Positions 62,051 through 64,000 of a DNA stretch of 64,000 nt are shown here, piece after piece. Source of the stretch: a virus. Both the position numbers and the translations under genes were made by a program. The stretch is taken from the IMG/VR virus record IMGVR_UViG_3300008262_006132, positions 1 through 64,000 of that record. One strand, given 5' to 3'. Position 1 is the stretch's first letter. Every line of letters begins with the position of its first letter. The notes beneath the pieces were generated by a model. That model was not told the DNA's origin, did not search any database, and saw nothing but the letters and a program-made list of their open reading frames with translations.

Positions 62051-62530
62051 TTATTTATTAAATAGCCCTGTTCCAACTCTAATATTATTACCAGCAACTT
62101 TTATCTGTTGAGTTGGTGTGTCCATTACTGTCGGTGGTAGATTAAAGTTTTGTTCAACGTAAGCTTGTCTTGATGGATCAACTTTAGTTGACTTATCTTT
62201 ATTAGCAAGTAACTTTTGAGTGTTTTCTACTGCGACTTCTTGTGGTCTTAGTTTTTCTATTTGTTCTATATTCGGATATATTATAGTTGTACCTTCTTTT
62301 ATATTCAGTGGATTGCTAATATTATTAACACTTAAAATTATATCAATGTGTTCTAAATTACCATAAATTGAGTTACAAACTAAATCTATTCTCATCTCTT
62401 CTCCCTTTTTTACTCTGTATGAATTGTAATTCACACCTTGCCAGGTAGCCTGGAAAGTAACTGTTGTTAGATTAAACAAATTTTCATTTTCTTCGTTTCT
62501 TTTAAGTTTATCAATATCAGCTATTTTCAT
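62051..62530 (-). CDS. LysM-like baseplate protein
   Basis: A 159-residue protein. Its first 100 residues contain YRVKKGEEMRIDLVCNSIYG and NISNPLNIKEGTTIIYP, the YxVxxGDxxxxIa ... N...p.i..G..l.iP layout of LysM-like baseplate proteins such as T4 gp53. It lies 11 nt upstream of the hub gene on the same strand and downstream of another LysM protein, so a baseplate-hub role is likely. Confidence 0.72.
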   Translation of the reverse strand: MKIADIDKLKRNEENENLFNLTTVTFQATWQGVNYNSYRVKKGEEMRIDLVCNSIYGNLEHIDIILSVNNISNPLNIKEGTTIIYPNIEQIEKLRPQEVAVENTQKLLANKDKSTKVDPSRQAYVEQNFNLPPTVMDTPTQQIKVAGNNIRVGTGLFNK

Positions 62531-62532
62531 AA

Positions 62533-64000
62533 TTAAATAAATAATTTATCTCCCGGTTTTATAAAGTCTGGGTCTGATTGTGAATTTGTATTAACTATAC
62601 CATCAACTTCAAGTGGATTCTTGTTCTTATTAAGTGAAATAATTCTCTTTGTCTCTGCAAGTATTTCAGAATTTGAAGCGTTTGGTCCAAGTTTATTTCT
62701 TGCTATTTTGGAAATACTATCACCAGCTTTAACTGTATATTCATCACCTGGTAGGTTTTCAACTTTTCCAAGAAGAGCCTCTACACTATTAGGATCTGGA
62801 TTTATAGATTGACCGTTTGCTGCAATATCATTTCCTATTTTTGTTTGAGTTGCGAGTTCTAATGCTCCTTCTTGTGACAGTACACCTTGGCCGTCTTGCG
62901 TCTCCATATTATCTAGAACCTCTGGCGCATAAGGACCAATTAAACCCTCTGTCTCATTAGGTTCGGGAGTTGCGGATGTAGTAGTCGATGCTGTAGTACC
63001 AGGTGTATCTTTACTTGTACTCTCTGGATTTGGCTTTGGTGGGTCTTCAAGGAAATTCCAAAATGATGGTACTTCTTCATGAACTCTGATACTACCGCAG
63101 TTTAATTTTTCCATAATTTCATCAATACCCAGATTTCTTGCACTCTTTAAAGTAAACTCGCATTCTATGTATGATGGTAAATCATTGAAGCTTAGCTGAG
63201 GACCAAGATTTACTTGAACTTCACTACATTCCATATCACCACTTGATAAAATTGGACGAAGAGGATTTCCTATAGTTACGTGCCAAGGTGTAGAAGGAGC
63301 ACCTGTAAGAGCGGATACAATCCCTAATACTCTAACTCTATATTTTTTTACTAATGAGTCTACAAGTCCTTGTACTATTTTATCAACCACTGCAGTTGCT
63401 GCATTTAGTTGGTCTTGTCTTTCTTTTTCGGCTTTTTGATTAGCTTCATCTGCCTTCTTCTTTGCATCATCAACAGCTTGTTGATTTTCAGGATCAACTT
63501 CTTCATCTTTTGCTGGGTTTTCACCATTGAACAGTTTCGTAATTTCTGATTTAATTTGACCCACTACTTTATCTAACTCCTCCTTAAAAGCTTGAACCAA
63601 TTGTTTTATTTTAGCAATAGCACCACCTGGTCTTGAAAACTCATCTAAAAATTTCCCTAAACCGGTAAGATTAGATTTTTTACCTAAATAAAAAACAGCT
63701 TGAGAACCACCAAATGAAAGTATTGTTTGTAAAATCTCATAATAGATAATAGTTGGATCTACTCCAGATATAAACTTTTGCTCCCATGCGCACTTTACTT
63801 TAATATTAAATTTACCTATTAATCCAGATCCAGGAGTATCATCTTTCATCAACTTTCTTTGTCTTGCTTCTTTGATTAAGTTTGGCGTACCAGATGGTAG
63901 AATTTCTGCTGTTGCTGGATCACCTATAACACCAAGTTTTGCCAGAATTTTTCTTTGAAACAGTTCAGTCGCACCTGGTGCTGGTATAAAATCAAGTCCT
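62533..64000 (-). CDS. Partial LysM-containing tail/baseplate protein
   Basis: The frame stays open to the end of the window beyond the TTG at 63852 and the ATG at 63849; upstream residues include ATELFQRKILAKLGVIGDP, so the true N terminus lies outside. At least 488 residues are visible. A Lys/Glu/Gln coiled coil (DDAKKKADEANQKAEKERQD) lies in the middle, a compact domain follows (HVTIGNPLRPILSSGDMECS), then a Thr/Ser/Pro linker and a C-terminal LysM (EYTVKAGDSISKIARNKLG). The plan suits a protein at the tail tube or hub that contacts peptidoglycan. Confidence 0.75.
   Translation of the reverse strand, partial: GLDFIPAPGATELFQRKILAKLGVIGDPATAEILPSGTPNLIKEARQRKLMKDDTPGSGLIGKFNIKVKCAWEQKFISGVDPTIIYYEILQTILSFGGSQAVFYLGKKSNLTGLGKFLDEFSRPGGAIAKIKQLVQAFKEELDKVVGQIKSEITKLFNGENPAKDEEVDPENQQAVDDAKKKADEANQKAEKERQDQLNAATAVVDKIVQGLVDSLVKKYRVRVLGIVSALTGAPSTPWHVTIGNPLRPILSSGDMECSEVQVNLGPQLSFNDLPSYIECEFTLKSARNLGIDEIMEKLNCGSIRVHEEVPSFWNFLEDPPKPNPESTSKDTPGTTASTTTSATPEPNETEGLIGPYAPEVLDNMETQDGQGVLSQEGALELATQTKIGNDIAANGQSINPDPNSVEALLGKVENLPGDEYTVKAGDSISKIARNKLGPNASNSEILAETKRIISLNKNKNPLEVDGIVNTNSQSDPDFIKPGDKLFI

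Overview
The window looks like part of a large, AT-rich tailed-phage (myovirus-type) genome whose host is a member of Bacteroidetes, probably a flavobacterium-like organism. Phage origin is supported by baseplate and tail-hub genes (53.3-64.0 kb), two giant collagen-like tail fibres with shared modules (30.7-41.1 kb), a T4-type lysozyme, dense packing on both strands with many ATGA overlaps, and a majority of small unrecognised genes. The host assignment rests on a perfect Bacteroidetes-type promoter (TTTG-N19-TATATTTG) before the tRNA, exported proteins whose signal peptides end in SQ or AQ as is typical of that phylum, and a possible type IX secretion tag on a subtilase. Genes at both ends are cut by the window.

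Layout. 0-3.2 kb: a partial membrane-anchored protein, methylglyoxal synthase, tRNA-Arg(UCU) and small membrane proteins. 3.2-5.2 kb: GroES and GroEL. 5.2-20.5 kb: accessory genes, including UV endonuclease, a DoxX-like protein, lipoproteins, a 2OG-Fe(II) oxygenase, a nucleotidyltransferase, two large proteins of unknown function, a 5'(3')-deoxyribonucleotidase, a flavodoxin-fold reductase, and a roughly 300-nt structured non-coding RNA with its own promoter and terminator (10.25-10.55 kb). 20.6-30.6 kb: secreted subtilase, vWA protein, LETM1-like protein, lysozyme, OmpA-like and CAP proteins. 30.7-44.5 kb: two collagen-like fibres, then two paralogous beta-rich proteins. 44.5-52.4 kb: outer-membrane-like protein, two glycosyltransferases, cREC and SET domain proteins, HU, adenylosuccinate synthetase and an A-type Fe-S carrier. 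52.4-64.0 kb: baseplate wedge, guanylate kinase, J-domain protein, and a tail hub carrying both a GH19-type glycosidase and an amidase.

Three window-wide patterns stand out. First, about 14 otherwise unrelated proteins begin with a short basic-aromatic-acidic leader of the type MKxIKxFNE, resembling the T4 capsid-targeting sequence of internal head proteins; they may form a packaged and injected protein set. Second, about 20 genes on both strands have TATATA ending only 4-8 nt before the start codon, and a smaller group has it 18-23 nt before. This looks like a phage-specific promoter family that would give leaderless or nearly leaderless mRNAs. Third, the phage carries collagen-like fibres together with a prolyl-hydroxylase-like oxygenase, a GT25 glycosyltransferase (the family of collagen galactosyltransferases) and a second DxD glycosyltransferase, which together suggest fibre modification.

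The rest fits a phage that manages its own protein folding (GroES/GroEL and a J-domain protein), nucleotide pools (PurA, Gmk, deoxyribonucleotidase), DNA repair and compaction (UvdE, HU) and the host envelope (at least nine exported proteins). No integrase, transposase or CRISPR array was seen.
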